A stretch of 15,751 nucleotides of DNA from Betaproteobacteria bacterium (GTDB taxonomy: Bacteria; Pseudomonadota; Gammaproteobacteria; Burkholderiales; Burkholderiaceae_C). Shown here in pieces: positions 1 to 5,941 of this stretch. Each line of letters opens with the position of its first letter. Positions within the stretch are counted from its first letter, which is position 1. A program made the translations under genes and the position numbers. Location of the stretch: NCBI GenBank assembly GCA_005882155.1, contig VBCQ01000251.1:1-15751 (forward strand). The letters are read 5' to 3'. The notes below the pieces were generated by a model. That model saw only the letters and a list, made by a program, of their open reading frames with translations, was not told the DNA's origin and ran no database searches.

Positions 1-154
1 TGCGCGTCTTGTTGCCGCCGGTCGCGAGGCCGGTGCAATCGTCGCGCTTGATGTAGAGATTCGGGCCGCCGAGCACCTCGCTCAGACGGCGCAGCGGCTC
101 GAGCGGCGTCGGGGCGTGGCCGAGGCGAACGCGAGGGAAGCGGCTCAGCTTCAT
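1..154 (-). CDS. D-cysteine desulfhydrase / ACC deaminase family PLP enzyme (5' part only)
   Basis: Only the first 51 codons are in the window; the gene runs off the left edge. The N-terminus reads as a pyridoxal-phosphate fold-type II enzyme of the D-cysteine desulfhydrase / 1-aminocyclopropane-1-carboxylate deaminase family. It has the early TPLEPL motif (residues 16-21), then YIKRDDCTGLATGGNKTR (34-51), in which K49 of GGNK is the expected Schiff-base lysine. Family members release ammonia, pyruvate and (for D-cysteine) sulfide in the cytoplasm. The ATG at 154-152 is well supported by an AGGAGA ribosome site about 7 bases upstream on the minus strand. The gene starts 11 bases after the DUF3096 gene and is probably co-transcribed with it. 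The substrate cannot be decided from this fragment; D-cysteine desulfhydrase is the likelier of the two because of the RDDCTGLATGGNK wording. No link to the aromatic pathway is evident. Confidence 0.85.
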   Translation of the reverse strand, partial: MKLSRFPRVRLGHAPTPLEPLRRLSEVLGGPNLYIKRDDCTGLATGGNKTR

Positions 155-165
155 CGTGCCGTCTC

Positions 166-324
166 CTAAATGCGCATGTGCATGCCGCTCGCGCCGAACA
201 GACCGATCAGGCCGATCAGGATGAGGTAGATCGCGACGATGAAGTTGAGCAGCTTGGGCATCACCAGGATCAGCACGCCGGCGAGCAGCGAGACGAGGGG
301 GCCGAGGCTGAGATGGATGTTCAT
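166..324 (-). CDS. DUF3096 small membrane protein
   Basis: This encodes 52 residues starting MNIHLSLGPLVSLLAGVLIL. Two hydrophobic stretches (about residues 7-23 and 27-44) are joined by the short MPKLLNFIVA turn. This matches the DUF3096 family of short inner-membrane proteins, whose hallmark is the PLvsLiAGiLILimPrLLNyIVAiYLI-type sequence. The function of the family is unknown. The ATG at 324-322 has a strong AGGAGA ribosome site about 6 bases upstream. The gene lies 21 bases after the isomerase-like gene and 11 bases before the desulfhydrase-like gene, so it is probably part of the same minus-strand transcript. It is short but convincing, because both the ribosome site and the family signature are present. 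Confidence 0.88.
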   Translation of the reverse strand: MNIHLSLGPLVSLLAGVLILVMPKLLNFIVAIYLILIGLIGLFGASGMHMRI

Positions 325-346
325 GGGTTCTCCTTGTTGAAGGTGT

Positions 347-1144
347 TCAGCATAGATGCAGCCAGCGCCGGGTGGCGTCATAGACGCGTTGCGCTCGTTG
401 TTGGGCGGTCGAGGTGTCGGCCAGTGGCACCTCGAGACTGAGTGGGATGTCGGGTGGCATCGCGCGCAGCAGGCCGACGAGGTCGAGCCCGCCTTCGCCG
501 GGCGGCAAGCGGGCCAAGCGCGCCTGCTGCAGCAAGCCTTCGACCGTGTCGGGCCGCGTCGCCGGTGCGTCGCACAGCTGCATGTAGGGCAAGCGGCTTG
601 GCGGTACGCCGCGCAACTGCTGCGGCAGGTTGCCGCCGCGGTCGAAATGGATCGCGTCGACCAGCACGCCAACGTTGTCGCTGCCGGTCGCTTGCACGAC
701 GCGCCAAGCCTGCGTGAAGTCGCGCACGTGGGTCCACGGCATCGGCTCCAGGCACGGAGACAGGCGAAGCGGCGCGGCGAGATCGGCGAGGGCGGCGAGC
801 CGCGCGACGGTGCGCGATTCGTCGGGGTCGTTGCCGGCGACGAGCACATGCCGCGCGCCGAGCCGTGCGCCGGTCTCGAGTACCGGCATGAAATCGGCGA
901 CGCGGGTTTCGGGCTCCAAGCGCAGGATCTCGATGTCGAGCAGCTGCACGCCGCTGTCGCGCAGCGCGGCATCGAGCTCCCGAACGAGCGGCGTGTCGCC
1001 AACGCTGTCCCAGCGCGGATCGTTCGGCGTCGCCGCGACAAGCCGCAAGCCGACATGCGAGTAGCCACAGGCTGCGGCGCAGCGGACCATCTCGATTGGA
1101 GACAGCTCGAGCACGGTCAATGCGGCGAGGGACAAGGGTCGCAT
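347..1144 (-). CDS. sugar phosphate isomerase/epimerase family TIM-barrel protein
   Basis: This encodes 265 residues of the AP-endonuclease-2 / xylose-isomerase-like TIM-barrel superfamily. The metal-site residues are visible in barrel order: E133 (CLEP), D163 and H166 (VDAIHFD), Q189 (MQLCD) and E238 (SLEV). The same set occurs in 3-dehydroshikimate dehydratase at 9774-10658, but overall sequence similarity is low, so I cannot assign the same reaction. Members include isomerases, epimerases, inosose dehydratases and 3-dehydroshikimate dehydratases, all soluble and metal-dependent. The start at 1144 is 19 bases after the stop of the IclR regulator gene and has no strong ribosome site, suggesting translation linked to the upstream gene. 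Its position directly after the regulator suggests a role in the same catabolic programme, such as a cyclitol or dehydroshikimate-like intermediate. That is inference only. Confidence 0.8.
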   Translation of the reverse strand: MRPLSLAALTVLELSPIEMVRCAAACGYSHVGLRLVAATPNDPRWDSVGDTPLVRELDAALRDSGVQLLDIEILRLEPETRVADFMPVLETGARLGARHVLVAGNDPDESRTVARLAALADLAAPLRLSPCLEPMPWTHVRDFTQAWRVVQATGSDNVGVLVDAIHFDRGGNLPQQLRGVPPSRLPYMQLCDAPATRPDTVEGLLQQARLARLPPGEGGLDLVGLLRAMPPDIPLSLEVPLADTSTAQQRAQRVYDATRRWLHLC

Positions 1145-1163
1145 CGTGTTGGGTTGAGCGAAG

Positions 1164-1937
1164 CTAGATCAGCGGCCGCAGTGCCTGCGCGGTCTCCTGC
1201 AGCAACGGCAGCATGCGCTCTATCGTCTGCTCGCGCGTCAGCGGCTGCATTTGCAGGGTCATTCCGATGGCGCCCTGGCATTCGCCTTTGCGGTCCTTCA
1301 GCGGGACGGCGATGCCGCGCAGCCCGAGGTCGAGCTGCTGCTCGGTGACCCAGTAGCCGAGCGCGCGCGCGGCGAGCACGTTGTCGCGGAACAGCGCGGT
1401 GTCGTGCACTGTGTGCGGCGTGTGGCTGGAGAAGTCATGCTCGGCGATCCAGCGGTCCAGTGCCGTGTCGGTGAAGGTCGACAACATCACGATGCCTGCC
1501 GTGACCACATGCGCCGGGGCGCGCGCGCCGGCATGAAAGCCGATGCTCACGAGCCGCGGGCTGTTGCTGCGCGCGACGTAGACGACCTCGTGTCCGTCGA
1601 GCACGCTGAAGTTCACGGTCTCGCTGCTCGCCATCGAGAGGCGCTGAATGAACGGCTGCACCAGCCGCGGCAAGCGCGCCGCGCCGAGATAGCTCTGACC
1701 CAGCCGCAGCACGCGAGCCGTGAGCCAGAACTGCTTGCCGTCGGTCGCGGCGTAGCCGAAGTGACACAGGCTCAGCAGATACCGCCGCGCCGCGGTGCGG
1801 GTGATGCCGGCGCGCGAGCCGGCTTCGCTCGGCGTGAGCCGCGGGTGATCGTCGTCGAAGGCTTCGATCACGCGCAGGCCTTTGCCCAGGCCTTCGATCA
1901 AATCTTTCGCGTCGATCTGGAACGCAGCGTCAGCCAT
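1164..1937 (-). CDS. IclR-family transcriptional regulator, PcaR/PcaU/PobR-like
   Basis: This encodes 257 residues. A winged helix-turn-helix occupies about 14-75 (SRAGITRTAARRYLLSL is the recognition region) and an IclR effector-binding domain about 88-257. The N-terminal wording KDLIEGLGKGLRVIEAFDD and the LGLRGIAVPL segment are typical of the PcaR/PcaU/PobR branch, which responds to protocatechuate, 4-hydroxybenzoate or related acids. I chose the ATG at 1937-1935 because family members begin about ten residues before the first helix; the frame continues upstream to a TTG at 1979 that would add 14 unlike residues. It is transcribed away from the shikimate/quinate and protocatechuate operon at 2081-11863, which makes it the obvious candidate regulator. 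The effector (quinate, shikimate or protocatechuate) cannot be read from sequence. Confidence 0.87.
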   Translation of the reverse strand: MADAAFQIDAKDLIEGLGKGLRVIEAFDDDHPRLTPSEAGSRAGITRTAARRYLLSLCHFGYAATDGKQFWLTARVLRLGQSYLGAARLPRLVQPFIQRLSMASSETVNFSVLDGHEVVYVARSNSPRLVSIGFHAGARAPAHVVTAGIVMLSTFTDTALDRWIAEHDFSSHTPHTVHDTALFRDNVLAARALGYWVTEQQLDLGLRGIAVPLKDRKGECQGAIGMTLQMQPLTREQTIERMLPLLQETAQALRPLI

Positions 1938-2080
1938 CGCGATCAGTGGAAACCCGAGATACGAGCGGTGGTCGCCCAACGCGAGCGATCATCGCGCGAT
2001 CGGGTCCCGCTTGCCTTGTGGCGAACCCTGCTGCGACCTATCGTTGGGCCCATCGAACGCACGCCCATTCATCACAGCAC
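1938..2080. promoter_or_regulatory. divergent regulator/operon intergenic region with inverted repeats
   Basis: This 143-base gap lies between the divergent IclR gene and the catabolic operon and must hold both promoters. There are two notable symmetries. The first is CGATC (1986-1990) and GATCG (1998-2002), an inverted repeat with a 7-base spacer (17 bases overall, the size of an IclR-type operator). The second is GCCCAACG (1974-1981) facing CGTTGGGC (2042-2049), an 8-base perfect inverted pair 60 bases apart. No convincing -35/-10 pair was found; TTGCCT at 2011-2016 is a weak -35 candidate. The gene at 2081 lacks a clear Shine-Dalgarno sequence. The regulatory role follows from position; the operator assignments are tentative. 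Confidence 0.5.
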
Positions 2081-2932
2081 ATGGACATCGCCGGCACGAC
2101 CCGCGTCTTCCTGATCCTCGGCGACCCGATCGCCCAGGTGCGCGCGCCCGAGGTCTTCAACCACTTGTTCCGCCGCCATGGTGTCGACGCGGTGCTGGTG
2201 CCGGCGCATGTGCGCTCGGCCGAGTTCGACGGCTTCGTTCGCCACGCGCTGACGGCACGCAACATCGACGGCCTGTGGCTCGCGATTCCGCACAAGGTCG
2301 GCATGGTTCAGCTGCTCGACCGCTGCGACACGCTGGCGCGCATCGCCGGTGCGGTCAACGCGGCGCGGCGCAACGCCGACGGCAGCATCGAAGGCGCGCT
2401 GTTCGACGGCGTCGGCTTCGTCAAGGCGCTCGATCAATTCGGCATCGCGATCGGCGACGCGCGCGTGCTGGTCGCGGGCGTCGGCGGTGGCGGGGTCGCG
2501 ATCGCCGGCTCGCTGGCATCGCGCGGCGTCGGCAGCCTGGCATTGTTTGACGCAACGCCGGGCCGCGCGACCGAGGTCGCGCAGCGCCTGCGCGCCGAGT
2601 TCGATGTGACGATCGAGACGCCGGCCACGTCGGACCCCGCCGGCTACGACCTCGTCGTCAATGCGACGCCGCTCGGCTTGAAGCCGGGCGACGCGCTGCC
2701 CTTCGACGTGTCGCGCCTCGTTGCGAGGACGACCGTCGTCGACATCCTGATGACGCGCCAGCCGACACCGCTGCTGCGTGCCTGCGCCGAGCGCGGCATC
2801 AGCGCGCACGCCGGCTACGAAATGCTGGTGCAGCAGATCCCCGAGTACCTCGCCTTCTTCGGCTACGACGCGCTCGCGCGTTCGGTGCAGGCCGACCCGT
2901 CCGACGTGCGTGCGCTGCTGCAGCCGCGCTGA
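2081..2932 (+). CDS. shikimate/quinate dehydrogenase-like protein (catabolic AroE family)
   Basis: This encodes 283 residues of the shikimate dehydrogenase family, which interconvert shikimate (or quinate) and the 3-dehydro acid with NAD(P). The catalytic lysine is in IPHK (K72), the partner Asn in GAVN (N93) and Asp in FDGVGF (D109). A Gly-rich Rossmann loop (GVGGGG, 133-138) and C-terminal YEMLVQQ (246-252) are also present. It departs from biosynthetic AroE. The usual HSxSP substrate-serine motif is QVRAP (19-23) and NVTxPHK is WLAIPHK. The NRT-type NADP motif after the Rossmann strand is replaced by FDATPGRA with an acidic residue, which suggests NAD preference. The ATG at 2081 is preferred because earlier in-frame codons do not resemble the family. 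It leads the operon for dehydroquinate and dehydroshikimate breakdown, so oxidation of quinate or shikimate is the likely direction; the precise substrate is open. Confidence 0.85.
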   Translation: MDIAGTTRVFLILGDPIAQVRAPEVFNHLFRRHGVDAVLVPAHVRSAEFDGFVRHALTARNIDGLWLAIPHKVGMVQLLDRCDTLARIAGAVNAARRNADGSIEGALFDGVGFVKALDQFGIAIGDARVLVAGVGGGGVAIAGSLASRGVGSLALFDATPGRATEVAQRLRAEFDVTIETPATSDPAGYDLVVNATPLGLKPGDALPFDVSRLVARTTVVDILMTRQPTPLLRACAERGISAHAGYEMLVQQIPEYLAFFGYDALARSVQADPSDVRALLQPR

Positions 2933-2966
2933 TTTTTCGTGTGACCCAAGACCCATGGAGACAAGC

Positions 2967-4112
2967 ATGAAGACACGCCAATTCATCGCGACCGCACTCG
3001 CTTTTGCCGGCATCACGCTGGCCGCGGCCGCGAACGCGCAGACGATCAAGATCGCCGTGCTGCAGGAGCTGTCGGGCACCGGCGCGACCGCCGGCACCAA
3101 CGCGAAGAACGGCGTCGAGCTCGCGGTGAAGGAGATCAACGCCGCCGGCGGCATCCTCGGCAAGAAGATCGAGACGCTGGTGTCCGACACGCAATCGAAC
3201 CCCGGCGTCGCCAAGGGCCTCGCGCAAAAGGCCGTCGACGACAACGTGTTCGCGGTGATCGGCCCGACGTTCTCGGGCTCGATCATGGTCAGCATGGCCG
3301 AGACCAAGCGCGCCGAGATCCCCAACTTCACCGGCGGCGAGGCGGCGGCGATCACCCAGCAGGGCAACCCGTTCATCTTTCGCACCAGCTTCACGCAGAC
3401 GACCTCGATGCCGAAGGTCGCGCGCTACATCGCGGCCAATCTGAAGGCGAAGACGGTCGCGGTGATCTTCGTCAACAACGACTTCGGCAAGGGCGGGCGC
3501 GATGCGTTCGCGAAGGCCGCCGCGGCGGCGGGGCTGAAGGTCGCGGCCGACATCTCGACCGACGCCGGCCAGGTCGACTTCTCGGCGCCGGTGCTCAAGG
3601 CCAAGCAGAGCAACGCCGATGCGGTCTTCGTCTACACCAACGAAGAAGAGTCGGCGCGCGCGCTGCGCGAGTTGCGCAAGCAGGGCTGGAGCAAGCCGAT
3701 CGTCGGCGAGACCACGCTGACCGGGCAGAAGGTGATCGACCTCGCCGGCGACGCGGCCAACGGCGCGATCGCCCATGTGGGCCTGACGGTCGACGCGCCG
3801 ATCCCGACGATGCGCGCCTTCCGCGCGAAGTTCGAGAAGGAATACAAGTACGTGTCGGACCACAACGGCATCAAGGGCTACACCGCGGTCTACATGCTGA
3901 AGGCCGCGATCGAGAAGGTCGGCAAGCTCGACCGCGCGGCGGTGGCCAAGGCGCTGCACGGCCTGACGATCTCGGCCGCCAAGGAGCCGGGCGTGATCAT
4001 GGACGTGACGATCGACGACAAGGGCGACCTCGACCGCGAGAGCTTCATCGTCGAGGTGAAGAACGGCAAGCAGGAAGTGAAGGAAACGCTGCCGCCGCTG
4101 GCGAAGAAGTAA
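2967..4112 (+). CDS. livK: ABC transporter substrate-binding protein, LivK/Leu-Ile-Val family
   Basis: This encodes 381 residues. A Sec signal peptide (basic MKTRQ, hydrophobic core, predicted cleavage ANA|QT after residue 24) is followed by a type 1 periplasmic binding fold starting TIKIAVLQELSG. The segment GVELAVKEINAAGGILGKKI and the C-terminal KGYTAVYMLKAAIEK region are standard for LivK-like proteins. It captures the ligand in the periplasm for the permease and ATPase parts that follow. Despite the family name, many members bind aromatic or cyclic carboxylates. Encoded between a shikimate/quinate dehydrogenase and dehydroquinate/protocatechuate enzymes, this one probably binds quinate, shikimate or a hydroxybenzoate (inference from context). 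The start at 2967 follows a GGAG ribosome site; an ATG at 2955 would add only four residues. The gap to the dehydrogenase is 34 bases and to livH 18 bases. Confidence 0.92.
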   Translation: MKTRQFIATALAFAGITLAAAANAQTIKIAVLQELSGTGATAGTNAKNGVELAVKEINAAGGILGKKIETLVSDTQSNPGVAKGLAQKAVDDNVFAVIGPTFSGSIMVSMAETKRAEIPNFTGGEAAAITQQGNPFIFRTSFTQTTSMPKVARYIAANLKAKTVAVIFVNNDFGKGGRDAFAKAAAAAGLKVAADISTDAGQVDFSAPVLKAKQSNADAVFVYTNEEESARALRELRKQGWSKPIVGETTLTGQKVIDLAGDAANGAIAHVGLTVDAPIPTMRAFRAKFEKEYKYVSDHNGIKGYTAVYMLKAAIEKVGKLDRAAVAKALHGLTISAAKEPGVIMDVTIDDKGDLDRESFIVEVKNGKQEVKETLPPLAKK

Positions 4113-4130
4113 TCCGGCAGTGACCCCGCC

Positions 4131-5006
4131 ATGACCGACTTCCTCCAACTCTTCCTGTCCGGCCTCGCCACCGGCGGCATCTATGCGCTCGCGGCGCTGG
4201 GCTTCACCTTGCTGTGGCAGGCGTCGGGCACGATCAACTTCGCGCAAGGCGAGTTCGTCATGCTGCCGGCGTTCGTGATGCTCGCCTTCGTCAGCTTCGG
4301 CGCGCCGTTGCTGCTGAGCTTCGCGCTGACCTGCGTCGTCGCGGTCGTCGTGCTCGGCTGGGCGTTCAAGCGCGGCGTGGTCGACCCGCTGCTCAAGTTC
4401 GGCCTGATGCCGATCGTCGTCGCGACGATCGGCCTCGCGATCGCGATGCGCAGCGGACTGCGCGCCGGCTTCAGCGCCGAAGCGCATCCGTTCCCGAGCC
4501 TGTTCGCCGACAAGCTGTTCAACGTCGCCGGCGTCACCGTGACGCTGGCCGACATCGGCACCTTGGCGTTCGCGCTGCTGCTGGTGCTCGCCACGCAAGC
4601 CTTCCTCGCCCGCACGGTGACCGGCCGCGCGATGCAGGCGGTCGCGCAGAACACCGAGAGCGCGACGGTGCTCGGCATCAACGTGCCGCGCATGGTGTTC
4701 TATACCTTCGCGATCAACGCGGTGCTCGCCACCGCGGCGGCACTGCTCGTCACGCCGACCTATCTCGCCAAGTTCGACATGGGCGAGTCGCTCGGCACCA
4801 AGGCCTTCTTCGCCGCGATCATCGGCGGCTTCAACAACACGCGCGGCGCGCTGCTCGGCGGACTGATCGTCGGCGTCGCCGAGAACCTCGCCGCGGCCTA
4901 CATCTCGCCGACCTACAAGGACGCGGTCGCCCTCGTCATCTTCATGCTCGTGATCCTGTTCAAGCCGCAGGGACTGCTGGGCAAGAAGGAAGAGCGCAAG
5001 GTCTAG
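4131..5006 (+). CDS. livH: branched-chain amino acid-type ABC transporter permease LivH
   Basis: This encodes 291 residues, full length for LivH. The family landmarks are all present: GIYALAALGFTLLWQASGTINFAQGEF near the N-terminus, TVTGRAMQAVAQNTESATVLGINVPRM at about 160-190 (the cytoplasmic EAA-like coupling region), and FFAAIIGGFNNTRGALLGGLIVGVAENL near the C-terminus. There are about eight hydrophobic segments. It forms the transmembrane channel with LivM in the inner membrane. It sits 18 bases after the binding-protein gene and 9 bases before livM. Nothing looks broken in this subunit, in contrast with its livM and livG-livF neighbours. Confidence 0.93.
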   Translation: MTDFLQLFLSGLATGGIYALAALGFTLLWQASGTINFAQGEFVMLPAFVMLAFVSFGAPLLLSFALTCVVAVVVLGWAFKRGVVDPLLKFGLMPIVVATIGLAIAMRSGLRAGFSAEAHPFPSLFADKLFNVAGVTVTLADIGTLAFALLLVLATQAFLARTVTGRAMQAVAQNTESATVLGINVPRMVFYTFAINAVLATAAALLVTPTYLAKFDMGESLGTKAFFAAIIGGFNNTRGALLGGLIVGVAENLAAAYISPTYKDAVALVIFMLVILFKPQGLLGKKEERKV

Positions 5007-5015
5007 GAGCACGCC

Positions 5016-5822
5016 ATGAAACGATCGACTGTGCTGTTGCTCATCGTGCTGGCGGTGTTGCTCGCCGCGCCGCCGTTCCTCAAGAGCTACGGCGTCTACC
5101 TGTTCAGCTACTGGCTCGTCTTCGTCATCGCGACGATGGGGCTGAACCTCACCGTCGGCTACGCCGGCCAGAAATCGCTCGGCCACGCGGCGTTCTTCGG
5201 CATCGGCGCCTACACGGTCGCGATCCTGATGAAGGCCGGCTTCAGCTTCTGGCTCGGGCTGCCGGTGGCGATGCTCGGCTGCTTCGTCATCGGCCTCGGC
5301 CTCGGCTTTCCGGCGCTGCGCGTGCAGACCATCTACCTCGCGTTCGCGACGCTCGGCTTCAACACCGCGGTGTGGCTGGTGATGCGCAACGAAGAGTGGC
5401 TGACCGGCGGCACCTTCGGCATCAACAACATCGCGCGGCCGTCCCTGTTCGGCTTCTCGCTCGACGGCAACCTGCGCTACTACTACTTCATCCTCGGCAT
5501 GACGGTGCTGCTCGGCGCCCTGCTGTGGAAGCTGTTGAATTCGCCCTGGGGCAAGGCCTTCACCGCACTGCGCGACAACCCGATCCGCGCCGAGAGCCTG
5601 GGCGTTCACATCCAGGCCTACACGCTGCTGTCGTTCGCCATCGGCGCCGCCTATGCGGGGGCCGCCGGCGCGCTGTTCGCATCGCTGGTGCAGTTCATCG
5701 AGCCGGCGCCGTTCACGGTGGGCGCGTCGATCATGATGTACCTGATGGTGGTGGTCGGCGGGCCGGGCTACTTCTTCGGCCCGCTGACCTGTTCGTCTTC
5801 GGCAGTGCGGTCGTGCTGTTGA
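5016..5822 (+). CDS. livM: ABC transporter permease LivM, C-terminally truncated by deletion and frameshift
   Basis: The open frame gives 268 residues against about 320-330 expected for LivM. Residues 1 to about 257 are typical: GLNLTVGYAGQKSLGHAAFFGIGAY, ALRVQTIYLAFATLGFN, GKAFTALRDNPIRAESLGV and SIMMYLMVVVGGPGYFFGPL. After GPL (near 5785) the frame runs into an unrelated tail, TCSSSAVRSCC, and stops at 5820-5822. The normal ending LFVFGSAVVLLMLWLPDGLMSIPDRL resumes at once in another frame (5789 onward). The roughly 20 residues that normally lie between, of the LLGAAVxVLLPEWLRF type, are absent in every frame. This points to a deletion of about 60 bases, not a multiple of three, rather than a one-base error. 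If real, the last transmembrane segments are lost. A damaged permease, an assembly error and a strain-specific lesion are all possible. Confidence 0.85.
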   Translation: MKRSTVLLLIVLAVLLAAPPFLKSYGVYLFSYWLVFVIATMGLNLTVGYAGQKSLGHAAFFGIGAYTVAILMKAGFSFWLGLPVAMLGCFVIGLGLGFPALRVQTIYLAFATLGFNTAVWLVMRNEEWLTGGTFGINNIARPSLFGFSLDGNLRYYYFILGMTVLLGALLWKLLNSPWGKAFTALRDNPIRAESLGVHIQAYTLLSFAIGAAYAGAAGALFASLVQFIEPAPFTVGASIMMYLMVVVGGPGYFFGPLTCSSSAVRSCC

Positions 5823-5941
5823 TGCTGTGGCTGCCCGATGGGCTGATGAGCATTCCGGACCGATTGCGCAACCGCCGCGTCGCGCGTGAAGCGTCGGTGG
5901 CACGCGCCGCATCGGCTGCCGCGATCGGAGCCCAGTCATGA
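5786..5941 (+). pseudogene. detached 3' end of livM (out-of-frame remnant)
   Basis: In the frame beginning at 5786 the DNA encodes DLFVFGSAVVLLMLWLPDGL and then MSIPDRLRNRR plus an Ala-rich tail. This is the expected carboxy-terminal helix and tail of LivM. It ends at TGA 5939-5941, overlapping the ATG of the ATPase gene at 5938 (ATGA), as an intact livM would. An ATG at 5822-5824 overlaps the premature stop of the upstream frame (TGATG), so a 39-residue fragment could be made by coupled re-initiation; I see no reason to think it is functional. An 8-base direct repeat, TCTTCGGC, occurs at 5773-5780 and 5796-5803 around the lesion. Confidence 0.75.

Noticed and set aside
1938..1979. Longer IclR regulator starting at TTG 1979
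   Set aside because: TTG is a rare start, and the extra 14 residues do not resemble the family; the ATG at 1937 gives the usual spacing to the DNA-binding domain.
5773..5822. Programmed ribosomal frameshifting to restore LivM
   Set aside because: Even with a shift the family-typical segment of about 20 residues would still be absent, and no classic slippery heptamer was seen there.
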